The position numbers were made by a program, and so were the translations under genes. From contig JALCCG010000001.1 of NCBI GenBank assembly GCA_023212695.1, positions 558,001-622,000 on the forward strand: a stretch of 64,000 bases of DNA, read 5' to 3'. Source of the DNA: Sporisorium sorghi (taxonomy: Eukaryota > Basidiomycota > Ustilaginomycetes > Ustilaginales > Ustilaginaceae). The notes below the pieces were generated by a model that worked only from the letters and a program-made list of their open reading frames with translations, made no database searches and had not been told where the DNA came from. This document shows, piece by piece, positions 25,371 to 34,662 of the stretch (positions are counted from its first letter, which is position 1; each line of letters opens with the position of its first letter).

Positions 25371-25949
25371 TTAAGGTGTAATTCCTTTGAAAAATAATTC
25401 GAAGGTCATCGCCATTTGATTTGATAGTTTATCGTCGCCAAGGCCCTTGCTCCAGTACAACAGAATGCCATCATAGGTCTGTACAGCCATCTCCGCGATG
25501 ATATGGGCTGGAATGGCCGGGGTGATCTCCCCTCTACTCTGGGCCGCGGAAACAACCTCGGAGAGCATTTGCTTAAACGGGTTGTTTTTTGTTTTTTCCA
25601 GTTCAAGCAGCTTCGGATTGTTCAAGGTGGTTTGAATCAAAGCCAGAACGAGCGTGCGTTCCGCAGGAAGACGGCGGCACATATCCATAAGAAACTCACG
25701 GACGAGCGGAATAATAGGACCGGGGTGATTCAGCAAAACGGAGAATTCCTCTGTAGCCAACGTGAGCTGGATATCACAAAGCACTTCTTCCTTGGTATCG
25801 AAATAGTTAAAAAAAGTGCCTTTTGCCACTCCAGCATGCGTGGTAATTTGATCAATCGTTGTTTTGGAGTAGCCATGCTCCGCAAACAGCTTAAGCGCAG
25901 ATTGGATAATGTTCTCACGGGTTGCTTTTTTCTTTTCTTCGCGATTCAT
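25371..25949 (-). CDS. TetR/AcrR-family regulator
   Basis: A 192-residue regulator; HTH YSKTTIDQITTHAGVAKGTFFNYF (about residues 25-50). The start at 25949 is set by GGAG upstream; the ATG at 25964 lacks a site. It is cotranscribed with the aldo/keto reductase. The operator candidate is at 25982-25997. Confidence 0.92.
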   Translation of the reverse strand: MNREEKKKATRENIIQSALKLFAEHGYSKTTIDQITTHAGVAKGTFFNYFDTKEEVLCDIQLTLATEEFSVLLNHPGPIIPLVREFLMDMCRRLPAERTLVLALIQTTLNNPKLLELEKTKNNPFKQMLSEVVSAAQSRGEITPAIPAHIIAEMAVQTYDGILLYWSKGLGDDKLSNQMAMTFELFFKGITP

Positions 25950-25981
25950 GGTAATCAGCTCCAAATAAGGCGATATATAAT

Positions 25982-25997
25982 TATGACTATAAGTCTA
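25982..25997. promoter_or_regulatory. TetR operator candidate
   Basis: TATGACTATAAGTCTA: GACT/AGTC arms around ATA, 33 nt before the TetR start. Confidence 0.5.
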
Positions 25998-26131
25998 ATA
26001 TTTTAAAAACCGGATGTCAATTTAAATTATCAACTCCAATATAAATTGATTATTTATGACATTCAATAAATGACCAATAGTATAATATTTTAATCCCATA
26101 TGAATCAGATCATGAGAAATCCAAAGTGTAA

Positions 26132-26163
26132 AACAGGCCAGAATCCGTGGATTCTGGCCTGTT
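26132..26163 (-). terminator. Terminator of the sugar operon
   Basis: Perfect 13-bp arms AACAGGCCAGAAT/ATTCTGGCCTGTT with a 6-nt loop, then TTTT on the minus strand. It ends 5 nt past the oxidoreductase stop, closing the operon that starts with the kinase at 34262. Confidence 0.85.
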
Positions 26164-26168
26164 CTACA

Positions 26169-28427
26169 TTATCTATGAACATCATATATTCGAATCTCGA
26201 TTACTTCTGCTCGTTCACTGCCGTTTGTTTCCTTGATGACGACCCTGATTCGGTTCGATGGTATCGGCTCCTCAAATCGATGGATCTTTTTGCGTGTACG
26301 ATTATGGTTATCACCGGCAACCGTTGCCCACTCCCCATCCATATATGCCTGCAGCTCATATGCCTTAACCAGCTCCGGAATGATCAGGAACGGCGTCTCG
26401 TGATGATGCAGATTGATCAAATCCTCATTGACGTCATCATTGAAGGTAAGATGGATCTCCCGGATATCCGCTCGTTCTGGTAGCTCAACTTCCACCCATT
26501 CTACCTGGCCGTTTACGAGGGGCTCCGATACCCACATCTGCGGACCTCCATAAGGACGAACATAACCGCTAACTACTTTATCAGCCGAATAAGCGCTGGT
26601 CTCAACCGCAAAACAGAACGGCTTGCGGACAAGGCCTCTCATCGACCATTCAATCACCAGCTGATCCGGCTGATGGTCCTCCAGATCGGAGCTGACTACC
26701 GGCTTGGCCCCGCGTTCGAATGCGAGCACGCCGGTGAGGGGTACCTCAGATGTAAAGAGACTTGCTGCCTCATTGGCGCGGACAATAACAAATCCATTGC
26801 ACGGTTTATCGCCAAACAGCATCCGGTCCGCCGGAATATCCAGCCACTGCTTCTCACCGGCAGCAACCTCAATGATCAAAGTCTGCCTGTGATTTGCAGG
26901 CACATAGTTCTCATCGCGTCCCGTATCCCACAGCTCGATGTTCAACTGCGTGGTTTCCCTGGCGGTAACCAGGATACGGAGTCCTTCAACCTCTCCATCA
27001 GCCGGGAACAACAATCCAACGTCCGATATGAGTCGATACTCTTGAGCAGCGTTATCGAGCCGTATGCCCTTCATTGTGCTCGACGCGCTGACAACTCCTT
27101 TCTTTGCCAAGTCATGAACATCCTCATTACGCAGACCGATGATCGAAGCATCGGTGCGCAGCATCGTTTGCTGGAGCTCAGACAGGTACCGCTCGCGCAA
27201 TTCGCGCGGCGTGATCCTTTTCATAACGGACAATGCGGCACCAACGCCGGCTGCTTCGCCCATCACTGCACAGGTCGCCATGACGCGCGTCGTTCCGAAG
27301 GCCACATGTGTTGCACTAATATTCCGTCCGGCGAACAGCAGATTGCTTACGTTCCTCGAGTAAAGCGAACCGAATGGAATATGATAAATGCCGTCCATAT
27401 GCAAATGCTTCGAGCCGCTTTCAGTTGCATACATCCCTTGCGGCGGATGAAGATCGATAGACCACCCGCCAAAAGCTACCCTATCTTCGAACGAACGCTG
27501 CGCAATAACATCGTTCTGCGTCAATATGGAATCCCCCAGAAAACGGCGGTATTCGCGTTTACCCGGAATCGATCCTACCCATTCCAAGGTCATATGATCG
27601 GCTTCAAACTCCCCCGAGTTCTTGATATAGTCCCATATGCCGTAAATGACTGACCATAACTCATCCCGGATCCGCTCGTTCTCATGGACCGTATCCAGCT
27701 CGCCTCCCCATTCAATCCACCAATAATGACAGCCGGAGTCACCGCTTCGAATGACGCGTTTGATCGGAATCGACGTTGTGGTAATATCTTTTGCAAAAGA
27801 CGGGGCCACGAAACGCACGGGTTTCTCCGTTTCTTTAGTATAGAACAGCAAGGTGCTGCCGAGCGTGATGTCGTCAGCCACTTCCGGGGCCCAATCCTCT
27901 AAGAACTCGTGCCTGGCTTCACGCCCGATGCGGTATGCTGCTCCTGCCAAGAAGCCAACGAGTCCATCACCTGTACAGTCGAGAAAAATCTCGCTTTCGA
28001 ACGTAATTTCGCGCTCCGATCCCATCATCCAGCCTGTGACGCCGCGAATCACCCGGTTATCCAGTTCTCCGACAGCTTCAACCTCTCTTACATCCGTATT
28101 CAGGAACAGCGTGAGGTTCGGCTCGGCTCTGACGGCATCCAGCAACGTGACATCCCATAAATAGGGATTGCCTTCCGGGTTACGATATTGGTTTTCTATA
28201 AACAGTTCTCCCATGATGCCGGTCTCCCTGGCATAACGGTTCACTCCGTGCCCGGTTGCCCCGCATACCCATACGCGTACCTCGGAACTGGAGTTGCCGC
28301 CAAGCACAGGGCGATTATGGACAAGCGCAACCTTTTGCCCCAGTCTTGCTGCTGCAATTGCGGCGCTAATTCCGGCCAGACCTCCTCCAATGACGGTTAT
28401 ATGCGAATTTACTGTCTCTTGTCTCAA
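26169..28427 (-). CDS. FAD-dependent oxidoreductase with beta-rich C-terminal half
   Basis: A 752-residue protein. The first part is an FAD_oxidored-type flavin fold: dinucleotide motif ITVIGGGLAGISAAIAAARLG (from residue 10), GGNSSSEVR, and LDCTGDGLVGFLAGA. From about residue 450 to the end the sequence is beta-rich (LNIELWDTGRDENYVPA; RADIREIHLTFNDDVN; SNRIRVVIKETNGSE), resembling discoidin-like sugar-binding domains. TTG start with AAGGAGG 8 nt upstream. It is the last gene of the kinase/regulator/ABC sugar operon, so its substrate is probably the imported sugar or a derivative. No signal peptide, so it acts in the cytoplasm. Confidence 0.85.
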   Translation of the reverse strand: MRQETVNSHITVIGGGLAGISAAIAAARLGQKVALVHNRPVLGGNSSSEVRVWVCGATGHGVNRYARETGIMGELFIENQYRNPEGNPYLWDVTLLDAVRAEPNLTLFLNTDVREVEAVGELDNRVIRGVTGWMMGSEREITFESEIFLDCTGDGLVGFLAGAAYRIGREARHEFLEDWAPEVADDITLGSTLLFYTKETEKPVRFVAPSFAKDITTTSIPIKRVIRSGDSGCHYWWIEWGGELDTVHENERIRDELWSVIYGIWDYIKNSGEFEADHMTLEWVGSIPGKREYRRFLGDSILTQNDVIAQRSFEDRVAFGGWSIDLHPPQGMYATESGSKHLHMDGIYHIPFGSLYSRNVSNLLFAGRNISATHVAFGTTRVMATCAVMGEAAGVGAALSVMKRITPRELRERYLSELQQTMLRTDASIIGLRNEDVHDLAKKGVVSASSTMKGIRLDNAAQEYRLISDVGLLFPADGEVEGLRILVTARETTQLNIELWDTGRDENYVPANHRQTLIIEVAAGEKQWLDIPADRMLFGDKPCNGFVIVRANEAASLFTSEVPLTGVLAFERGAKPVVSSDLEDHQPDQLVIEWSMRGLVRKPFCFAVETSAYSADKVVSGYVRPYGGPQMWVSEPLVNGQVEWVEVELPERADIREIHLTFNDDVNEDLINLHHHETPFLIIPELVKAYELQAYMDGEWATVAGDNHNRTRKKIHRFEEPIPSNRIRVVIKETNGSERAEVIEIRIYDVHR

Positions 28428-28445
28428 TGTATGAACCTCCTTCGA

Positions 28446-29276
28446 TTAGCCTTTAACTGCCGAACTCGATATACCTTGGATGATATATTTCTGTCCTATC
28501 AGGAATATTAGAATCATAGGAACGATAGCCGCTGAAGAAGCAGCCATCATGCCATTATAGTCAACGTTGTTTTCCAGAACGAAATTTTGCAGGCCAAGCG
28601 GAATCGTATAGAGCTCCGGACTCGTCAGAAACACGAGCGCATTCTCATAATCATTCCATTGCCAGGAGAAGTCGATAATGGCAAACGTCGCAATCGCTGG
28701 CTTGGCTAACGGCAGAATCAGCTTGAAGAATATCCGAAAATGGCCGGCTCCGTCCAAAAACGCGGATTCGGTAATCTCCTTCGGTATCCCGAGGAAAAAC
28801 TGGCGAAGCATGAAGACTCCGAATATCGAGAACATGGCGGGCAGGATGAGCGCCCAATGGGTGTTGTAAATATGAAGCCAGTTAAACATAATGAACTTCG
28901 GAACGAATACGACTTGAGGGGGAATCATCATCATGGACAAATACACCATGAACAATGTATCCCGGCCTTTGAATTCCGTACGCGCGAAGCCGTAGGCCGC
29001 AAGGGCTGACATGAATACGGCGCCAACCGTGCCGATAACAGCGATTTTAATCGAATTCCAGTAATAAGGAAGAAAATTATAGTTCCCTGACCATATTCGG
29101 ATATGGTTACTCCAGTCGAGCCTGGAAGGAAGCCATTGCCGAAAAACTTCGCTCGGCGTTTGGAACGAGGTGCTGAGCATCCATAGGAAAGGGACAATCA
29201 TAAAAAATCCGGCAATCAACATAAGAGTTGTCGTGACAAAAAGCTTAATGGAGAGGTTCTTTTTCGTTTCAATCAT
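28446..29276 (-). CDS. CUT1 sugar ABC permease (MalG-like)
   Basis: A 276-residue inner-membrane protein with six helices and the EAA loop ESAFLDGAGHFRIFFKLILPLAKPA that contacts the ATPase. It is the second permease of the operon, 15 nt after the first. No ATPase gene is in the operon; CUT1 systems of this group usually share a general MsmX-type ATPase encoded elsewhere. Confidence 0.92.
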   Translation of the reverse strand: MIETKKNLSIKLFVTTTLMLIAGFFMIVPFLWMLSTSFQTPSEVFRQWLPSRLDWSNHIRIWSGNYNFLPYYWNSIKIAVIGTVGAVFMSALAAYGFARTEFKGRDTLFMVYLSMMMIPPQVVFVPKFIMFNWLHIYNTHWALILPAMFSIFGVFMLRQFFLGIPKEITESAFLDGAGHFRIFFKLILPLAKPAIATFAIIDFSWQWNDYENALVFLTSPELYTIPLGLQNFVLENNVDYNGMMAASSAAIVPMILIFLIGQKYIIQGISSSAVKG

Positions 29277-29291
29277 ACAGCCTGCTCCTCT

Positions 29292-30176
29292 CTAGTAATG
29301 AACCCAGCGTTTTTGGCCTACCCACTGGATGATGGTAATTACGAGAATAACCGCGAACAGAAACCAGGATATCGTTGACGCATAACCCATCTCATAGTAG
29401 CTGAATGCCGTTTTGTAGACGAATAAGGACAGGATTGTCGTGCTTCCGCTTGGTCCTCCGCCCGTTATGGCTTGAATCAGGGAGAAGGATTTGACCGTCA
29501 TGATCAGTCCTGTAACCAGCAGCATAAACGTTGTCGGACTAACGAGCGGCCATACAATCTTCCACGTAATCGTCGACGCGCCCGCTCCATCGATTCGCGC
29601 CGCCTCCAGCTGCTCGGTGGAGATTTCCTGCAGCGCCGCAAGGTAAATAATCATATTGTAGCCAAGCATGAACCAGATCTGTACAACGTTGATCGCATAC
29701 ATCGCTGAGCCTGAATCCGCAAACCATCCTGGAGGAGAGGCGACACCGATCCAACGCAGTACTTCATTGATCGGTCCTTGCGACGGCTGGAACAACAGCA
29801 TCCAGACAAAAGCAACAGCAACGCCGCTAGAGATATACGGAAGGAAAAACATACCCCTGAGCAATCCCTTCAAATACACACTGCGGTTAAGCACAAGCGC
29901 TACAAGGAATGCCAGTCCCAGTGAAACCGGAACGGATAACAGGAAAATCACAGTATATTTGATCGAGGCATAGAATTGATCATCACCAAAAAGGCGTTTG
30001 ATATTATCCAATCCCGTGAACGTCCAGTTCGGATTGGCAAATTGATAGTCCGTGAACATCATAAAGAAGGAAAACAGGGCAGGCAGAATGAAAAATGCCA
30101 GAATCCCCAGCATATTAGGCAGAATAAAGGCGTAGCCAACCCAGCTCTGTTTCCGAATCCAGCTGTTCTTTTTCAC
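29292..30176 (-). CDS. CUT1 sugar ABC permease (MalF-like)
   Basis: A 294-residue permease with six helices and the EAA loop EAARIDGAGASTITWKIVWP. The start is placed at the GTG at 30176, 8 nt after AAAGGCGG, because an upstream GTG at 30185 lies inside that ribosome site. It pairs with the following permease and the binding protein at 30283-31611. Confidence 0.9.
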   Translation of the reverse strand: MKKNSWIRKQSWVGYAFILPNMLGILAFFILPALFSFFMMFTDYQFANPNWTFTGLDNIKRLFGDDQFYASIKYTVIFLLSVPVSLGLAFLVALVLNRSVYLKGLLRGMFFLPYISSGVAVAFVWMLLFQPSQGPINEVLRWIGVASPPGWFADSGSAMYAINVVQIWFMLGYNMIIYLAALQEISTEQLEAARIDGAGASTITWKIVWPLVSPTTFMLLVTGLIMTVKSFSLIQAITGGGPSGSTTILSLFVYKTAFSYYEMGYASTISWFLFAVILVITIIQWVGQKRWVHY

Positions 30177-30222
30177 AGAAAACACCGCCTTTCTTCTTGT
30201 TTAGAGCTTTCTAGATACAACA

Positions 30223-30261
30223 AAGAGAGAAGAAGGAAGCGGAAGATCCTTCTTCTCTCTT
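30223..30261 (-). terminator. Strong hairpin inside the sugar operon
   Basis: Perfect 15-bp arms AAGAGAGAAGAAGGA/TCCTTCTTCTCTCTT with a 9-nt loop, between the binding protein and first permease genes. The following T content is modest (TTTGTTG), so partial termination or mRNA-end protection fits, favouring the binding protein over the permeases. Confidence 0.7.
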
Positions 30262-30282
30262 AAGGGTATTGACCATATGCGA

Positions 30283-31611
30283 TTACTTGATATAGTCCTG
30301 GTGACGTTTAGTCATATTTGTAAGTGTTGTATCGATATCCTGCTCATTCAGGAAGTATTTCTCATATTCTTCCTTGCGGGCATCCAGCGCTTGCTGCGGA
30401 ACATTCAGCTGGAACGACGGGAACTGACCGAACACCACGTTATTCAGCGATGCTGTATCGTAACTATCCTCATTCCCCTTGAGCAGCAGTTCCATCGCCT
30501 GTTGGTTATCCACACTCTTCGAGGATGGAATCCGACCACCGCTAGCCATTGGCAGCATGCCGCCATCGGCATACCATTTCGCGAACTTCCATGCCGCATC
30601 CTGATTTTTGGATTTGGCATTGACGGAGAGCATATCACCGAGTCCGCCAGCATATTTATAATCCTTCTGATCAGCGGTTACTTTCGGAATCGTTGCGAAA
30701 GCAATCTTGAAATCATGTGGAAATTCCTTCTGATTGTTGGCATTGCGGAAAATAAATTCCCCTGCGGCCAGCATGGCTGCCTCGCCTTTTAAGAAATTTG
30801 TATCTACCGGCATTTTGCTAGTTACTTGTTCGCCGTACTCCGGTGTCGATTTGTCCACGAACATCATATCATGCACGGTTTGAAGCTGCTGCTTCCAAAG
30901 ATCGTTATCAAAGTTGGATGTACCATCCGGCTTCGTTACGCCAAGACCGGCAATAGTGCCATCAATTGTAGCGGTAAAGGCGGCGTCATGCTGCATAAGG
31001 CCATACACATTCTCTTTTGTTAATTTCTTCGCGTATTCTCTCAGATCGTCCCATGTCCAGTCGACGGAAGGAACCGGAAGTCCCGCTTCATCAAGCATGT
31101 TTTTGTTAAGCCAGATGAACAGCATGTTTTTCTTTGTAGGGATCCCGTAGTATTTATCGCCGATTTTCCATTGAGCAGCATCCGGGCCCATTTGCTCATC
31201 GATGTTGTAATCCGTTTTGCTGCTGAGGTCCAAAGCGACCCCTGCGTCAACGCGTTTTTGCAGGCGGTTAATCGTATAGTTGATGAACAAGTCTGCATCC
31301 TGGGCCGTGATGAGTGCCGTATCCAGCTTCAGGTTACCCGGATCATCATTTACGTAGCGGACGTATTCCACCTGAATGTCCGGATTTTCTTTATTCCAGT
31401 TGTCAATCACCTCTTGAGGACCTGCTTCAGCAGGAACCGCTCCCCAAAGCTTGAGGTTGATTTTTTCACCCGAACCGCCTGCTGAAGCTTCACTTGCCGA
31501 TCCTGCATTCGCCCCTTCATTGCTACTGCTGTTAATGCCTCCACATGCGCTGAGCATCGAAGCTGCCAGAGTGGTCATTAGAACTAACTTCAACCATTTT
31601 CTCCGTTTCAC
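30283..31611 (-). CDS. Extracellular sugar-binding lipoprotein
   Basis: A 442-residue solute-binding protein of the CUT1 type. Signal peptide with lipobox MLSAC (Cys23), Ser/Gly-rich linker, then the two-lobed binding fold (INLKLWGAVPAEAGPQEVIDNWNKENPDIQVEYV opens lobe one). GTG start with GGGGGA upstream. It delivers an unidentified sugar to the two permeases downstream. The YesN-type regulator upstream probably controls it. Confidence 0.93.
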   Translation of the reverse strand: MKRRKWLKLVLMTTLAASMLSACGGINSSSNEGANAGSASEASAGGSGEKINLKLWGAVPAEAGPQEVIDNWNKENPDIQVEYVRYVNDDPGNLKLDTALITAQDADLFINYTINRLQKRVDAGVALDLSSKTDYNIDEQMGPDAAQWKIGDKYYGIPTKKNMLFIWLNKNMLDEAGLPVPSVDWTWDDLREYAKKLTKENVYGLMQHDAAFTATIDGTIAGLGVTKPDGTSNFDNDLWKQQLQTVHDMMFVDKSTPEYGEQVTSKMPVDTNFLKGEAAMLAAGEFIFRNANNQKEFPHDFKIAFATIPKVTADQKDYKYAGGLGDMLSVNAKSKNQDAAWKFAKWYADGGMLPMASGGRIPSSKSVDNQQAMELLLKGNEDSYDTASLNNVVFGQFPSFQLNVPQQALDARKEEYEKYFLNEQDIDTTLTNMTKRHQDYIK

Positions 31612-31705
31612 TCGTGGTCCCCCTCATCAAAATGATAAGCTTATTGGCTACGTCTTTAACTTTATCACCTGCCTGGCATTGGGGGTATGAACGGCGTTTG
31701 GATAT

Positions 31706-32473
31706 TCATAGAACGAATTTTTGTTCTTTCCGGTATTCGTTTGGGGTCACACCGCACCAGCGCTTGAATATTTTGATGAAATAATTGTCGTTCTCAAAGC
31801 CTACCATTCTGCCGATTTCGCTAACCGTTTTCTCGGTTTCGGACAACAGCATTTTCGCCGCTTGAACGCGGCGGTTCTGGATAAAGTGCGTCAGCGTGGT
31901 GCCGGTCTTCTTCTTGAATAAATCACTGACATAACTGGCATCCATGCGGACAAATTCAGCCAGTCTCTTTAATGTCACTCCCTCGGCAAAATGCTCTTCA
32001 ATGTAGTTGATCATTCGGTTCAGCTCCGGGTGGTCCGTCGGTTCTTGGGCAGTCCTGTCCGGGAACCATTTATCTGCCAGGCGAAGCTTGTCCATTCTCG
32101 TCAGCTCTGCAGCCACTTTGTCCATGGCTTGCTTGAGTCCCTTCAAATCCAGAGAAAGCTTCATCAAATAGCCAGAAGCCCCGTACTCCACCGCTTGCCT
32201 GGCATACTCGAACTCACTTACTGCCGTCAGCATGACAAACCGGCACTGGAAACCTTCCTCCCTCGTCAGCTGCAATAATCGGACGCCATCCATTCGCGGC
32301 ATAAAAATGTCGGAGATGACAACATCGGGCTGCAGCTCCCGAATCAATTGCAGGCCCTCCTCACCGTTTACCGCTTCACCTACAATTTCGAACGGAATAT
32401 CCGCCTTTACAAACAATTTGCGTAAGCTTGCTCTCGCGTACTGTTCATCTTCAACGATCAGTGTGCGCCACAT
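31706..32473 (-). CDS. AraC-type response regulator (YesN-like)
   Basis: A 255-residue regulator. Receiver domain with VEDE near the start, phospho-acceptor D55 (VVISDIFMPRMDG) and Lys in GYLMKLS. C-terminal AraC double HTH (VTLKRLAEFVRMDASYVSDLFKKKTG and VSEIGRMVGFENDNYFIKIFKRWCGVTP). Overlaps the kinase gene by 23 nt. In this family the pair senses an extracellular sugar signal and turns on the ABC operon. Confidence 0.94.
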   Translation of the reverse strand: MWRTLIVEDEQYARASLRKLFVKADIPFEIVGEAVNGEEGLQLIRELQPDVVISDIFMPRMDGVRLLQLTREEGFQCRFVMLTAVSEFEYARQAVEYGASGYLMKLSLDLKGLKQAMDKVAAELTRMDKLRLADKWFPDRTAQEPTDHPELNRMINYIEEHFAEGVTLKRLAEFVRMDASYVSDLFKKKTGTTLTHFIQNRRVQAAKMLLSETEKTVSEIGRMVGFENDNYFIKIFKRWCGVTPNEYRKEQKFVL

Positions 32474-34262
32474 ACGCGCTCCCCTCCTTCAAATAGGGTT
32501 TGGATAGCAATAACGGGAAATGCATGACAACCTTCGTTCCTTCGTCCGTCGACTCGATCAGAAGTCCTGTTGGCTGGTTCTTAAACATAAGCTCCAGGCT
32601 TTCCCTAAGATTTTGGAGGCCAATGCTTTTTCGTTTCCGGTTGGACTGATTCTCCTGCGATCGCTTAATCCCCATGCCATTATCCACAACTTCCAAATAA
32701 AGCAGCGAATCGCGGCTTGATGCACAAATGACGATTTGCCCCTCATGATGGGATTGTCCAAACCCATGGAGCAGCGAATTTTCTACCAGCGGCTGCAGGC
32801 AGAATTTCGGAATCAGCGCATACTCCAGATCCTCGCTTACTTCATACTGAATCTCAATGCCGTGCCCGAATCGTTTCCGCTGGATATCCATATAGGATTC
32901 GACCAGTACAATTTCGTCCTTCAGAAGGATGAGGTCAACCTCCAAATTCAGCGTTGTTTCCAATATGTTGCCAAGCGCAACACAAATCTCGTAAATCTCA
33001 TCCTCATCCTTATCCAGCGCGATACTCTTGATGGTGTTCAGCGTGTTCAGCAGAAAATGAGGATTCATCTGACTAAGCAGCACCTGAAACCGGACAAATT
33101 GCTTTTGACGCTCCTCAAGCTTTAACCGCTCCAACAGATTATTGATGTCTGCAATCATGTAATTGAAGCTTCGGGTCAACGCCAGTAATTCACCCCGACC
33201 CTGTTCCGGAAGCTTAGTCTTCAAATTCAATTTTACGGTGGTCTCCATTTTTCGCTGAAGCAGCTTCAAAGGGCCGGTGACCGTTGAAGAAATGAGGTAA
33301 GTCAAGAGTACAAACAGCAGCAGGATAGCCCCATAAACGGTATAAAACCTCTGCTTCTGTTTGTTCACTTCTTCAAACAACAAGGACAGCGGCACCTTCT
33401 TCACGAGATAACCGTCCAGCTCTTGAATCTTGCTGTAGGTATACATCGTATGATTGTTCACAATGGATTGGGAGGAGGAATCCGCTCCCGCGCTCTGACT
33501 GGCTGCTGCAATAGCAGATGACACGGTAGACGGCACGTCCTCTTCCGAATCCGATTGAAGCAGCGTATGTCCGTTTGCATCCAGCAGGAAATAGGCGCCT
33601 TCCCCATGTCTGCCGAATGTTTTTTCCTCGAACCAGCCCTCATAATCGATACTAAAACGTCCGTAAGCAAATGGCTTCAATCCATCGTCACGCAGCAATG
33701 CGTAAAGGCTCAGCATCCGAATGCCCTGCCTCTCTCGGACCTCCGTCGTGTGATCATCGGATGTCCAGATGTAACGCTGTCCCCCTGCCCTTTTCAGCTC
33801 CTGCACCCAGGGCTCGGAGCTCATGGCGGCATAATTCAGGGAGCTCACCGGTGTATACGAGGTGTAAGCGTTTCCTTTTAAATCGATTAAAGTGTAGAAA
33901 ACCGTAGCTCCTGTTAGGAAAAAGCTGTTTTCAATACCTGCAAATTTATTTTCAACGATTCGTTTTCGATGGATAGCATCATATAATTCCGGCTGCTGCA
34001 TGACTTGGCGGAGAACGGAATCCTGTTCCAGCAGCATCCCGGTTTTCATCACAAGGCTCATCAAATCGATAAGATCGTATTTGATGCCTTCGAGCTGCTT
34101 GATGTTACTGTCCGAAGCATTCCGCTGGAGTATCGTTTCCGTTTCCCGGAAGTTGTAGAGGAATAACAGCGCAATCGGCGCGAGGAGAAACAACAGAAAG
34201 GAAAACAAGATTCGGTGTTTAAAGGTTTCAGGCGTTATTCGTCGTAACCATCTGGTCAACAT
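32451..34262 (-). CDS. YesM-type sensor histidine kinase
   Basis: A 603-residue membrane kinase. Helix 1 is at about residues 17-35 (ILFSFLLFLLAPIALLFLY), followed by an outer sensor region of some 250 residues, helix 2 near 290-310, a HAMP domain, the His-kinase motif QMNPHFLLNTLNTIKSIAL with its phospho-His, and an ATPase domain with PLVENSLLHGF and DNGMGI. It partners the regulator that overlaps its 3' end. The outer domain is the likely signal sensor. Confidence 0.94.
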   Translation of the reverse strand: MLTRWLRRITPETFKHRILFSFLLFLLAPIALLFLYNFRETETILQRNASDSNIKQLEGIKYDLIDLMSLVMKTGMLLEQDSVLRQVMQQPELYDAIHRKRIVENKFAGIENSFFLTGATVFYTLIDLKGNAYTSYTPVSSLNYAAMSSEPWVQELKRAGGQRYIWTSDDHTTEVRERQGIRMLSLYALLRDDGLKPFAYGRFSIDYEGWFEEKTFGRHGEGAYFLLDANGHTLLQSDSEEDVPSTVSSAIAAASQSAGADSSSQSIVNNHTMYTYSKIQELDGYLVKKVPLSLLFEEVNKQKQRFYTVYGAILLLFVLLTYLISSTVTGPLKLLQRKMETTVKLNLKTKLPEQGRGELLALTRSFNYMIADINNLLERLKLEERQKQFVRFQVLLSQMNPHFLLNTLNTIKSIALDKDEDEIYEICVALGNILETTLNLEVDLILLKDEIVLVESYMDIQRKRFGHGIEIQYEVSEDLEYALIPKFCLQPLVENSLLHGFGQSHHEGQIVICASSRDSLLYLEVVDNGMGIKRSQENQSNRKRKSIGLQNLRESLELMFKNQPTGLLIESTDEGTKVVMHFPLLLSKPYLKEGSAYVAHTDR

Positions 34263-34553
34263 GATTATGGCTCAGCCCTCCAATCGGTGTGTATCTCCCA
34301 ATTTACTTGAGGTTACACTTGATCGCAACCATAATTTTTTTAAGCTCAAACGAACAGATCCTGAAGAAACGTAAACCAGCCCTTGATAGAGTCTGGTTTA
34401 CGCTTTTGAATCGGCATTTCTATGGATCTATACTTGTCATGTATGTATTAGGCAATCCCAAATCCTCATATAATACTGCGCTTGTATGGTGTGCTGCCGT
34501 ATGAACGCGACTAGATCCGTCACGCGGACGAATCAGTGCAACACGCTTTAAAA
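34263..34553. other. Intergenic region upstream of the sugar operon
   Basis: About 290 nt that must hold the kinase operon promoter. I see no coding frame, no convincing operator and no cre-like site. Confidence 0.4.
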
Positions 34554-34580
34554 CAAAAAAAGCCGCGAATTCCGCGACTT
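34554..34580 (-). terminator. Terminator of the S41 protease gene
   Basis: AAGTCGCGGAATTCGCGGCTT hairpin form with seven T on the minus strand. One of three near-identical terminators in this half of the window (others at 36330 and 41146). Confidence 0.8.
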
Positions 34581-34662
34581 TATCCTCATATCCCTTGCTG
34601 CGTTCCCTAGCCCAACAATTGGAACATAGATTTTTATCATATCCGGCCGATCATTCATTTCC

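Noticed and set aside
26673..27653. 326-codon open frame on the plus strand
   Set aside because: Fully antisense to the FAD oxidoreductase, whose motifs are clear; no ribosome site and unnatural composition.
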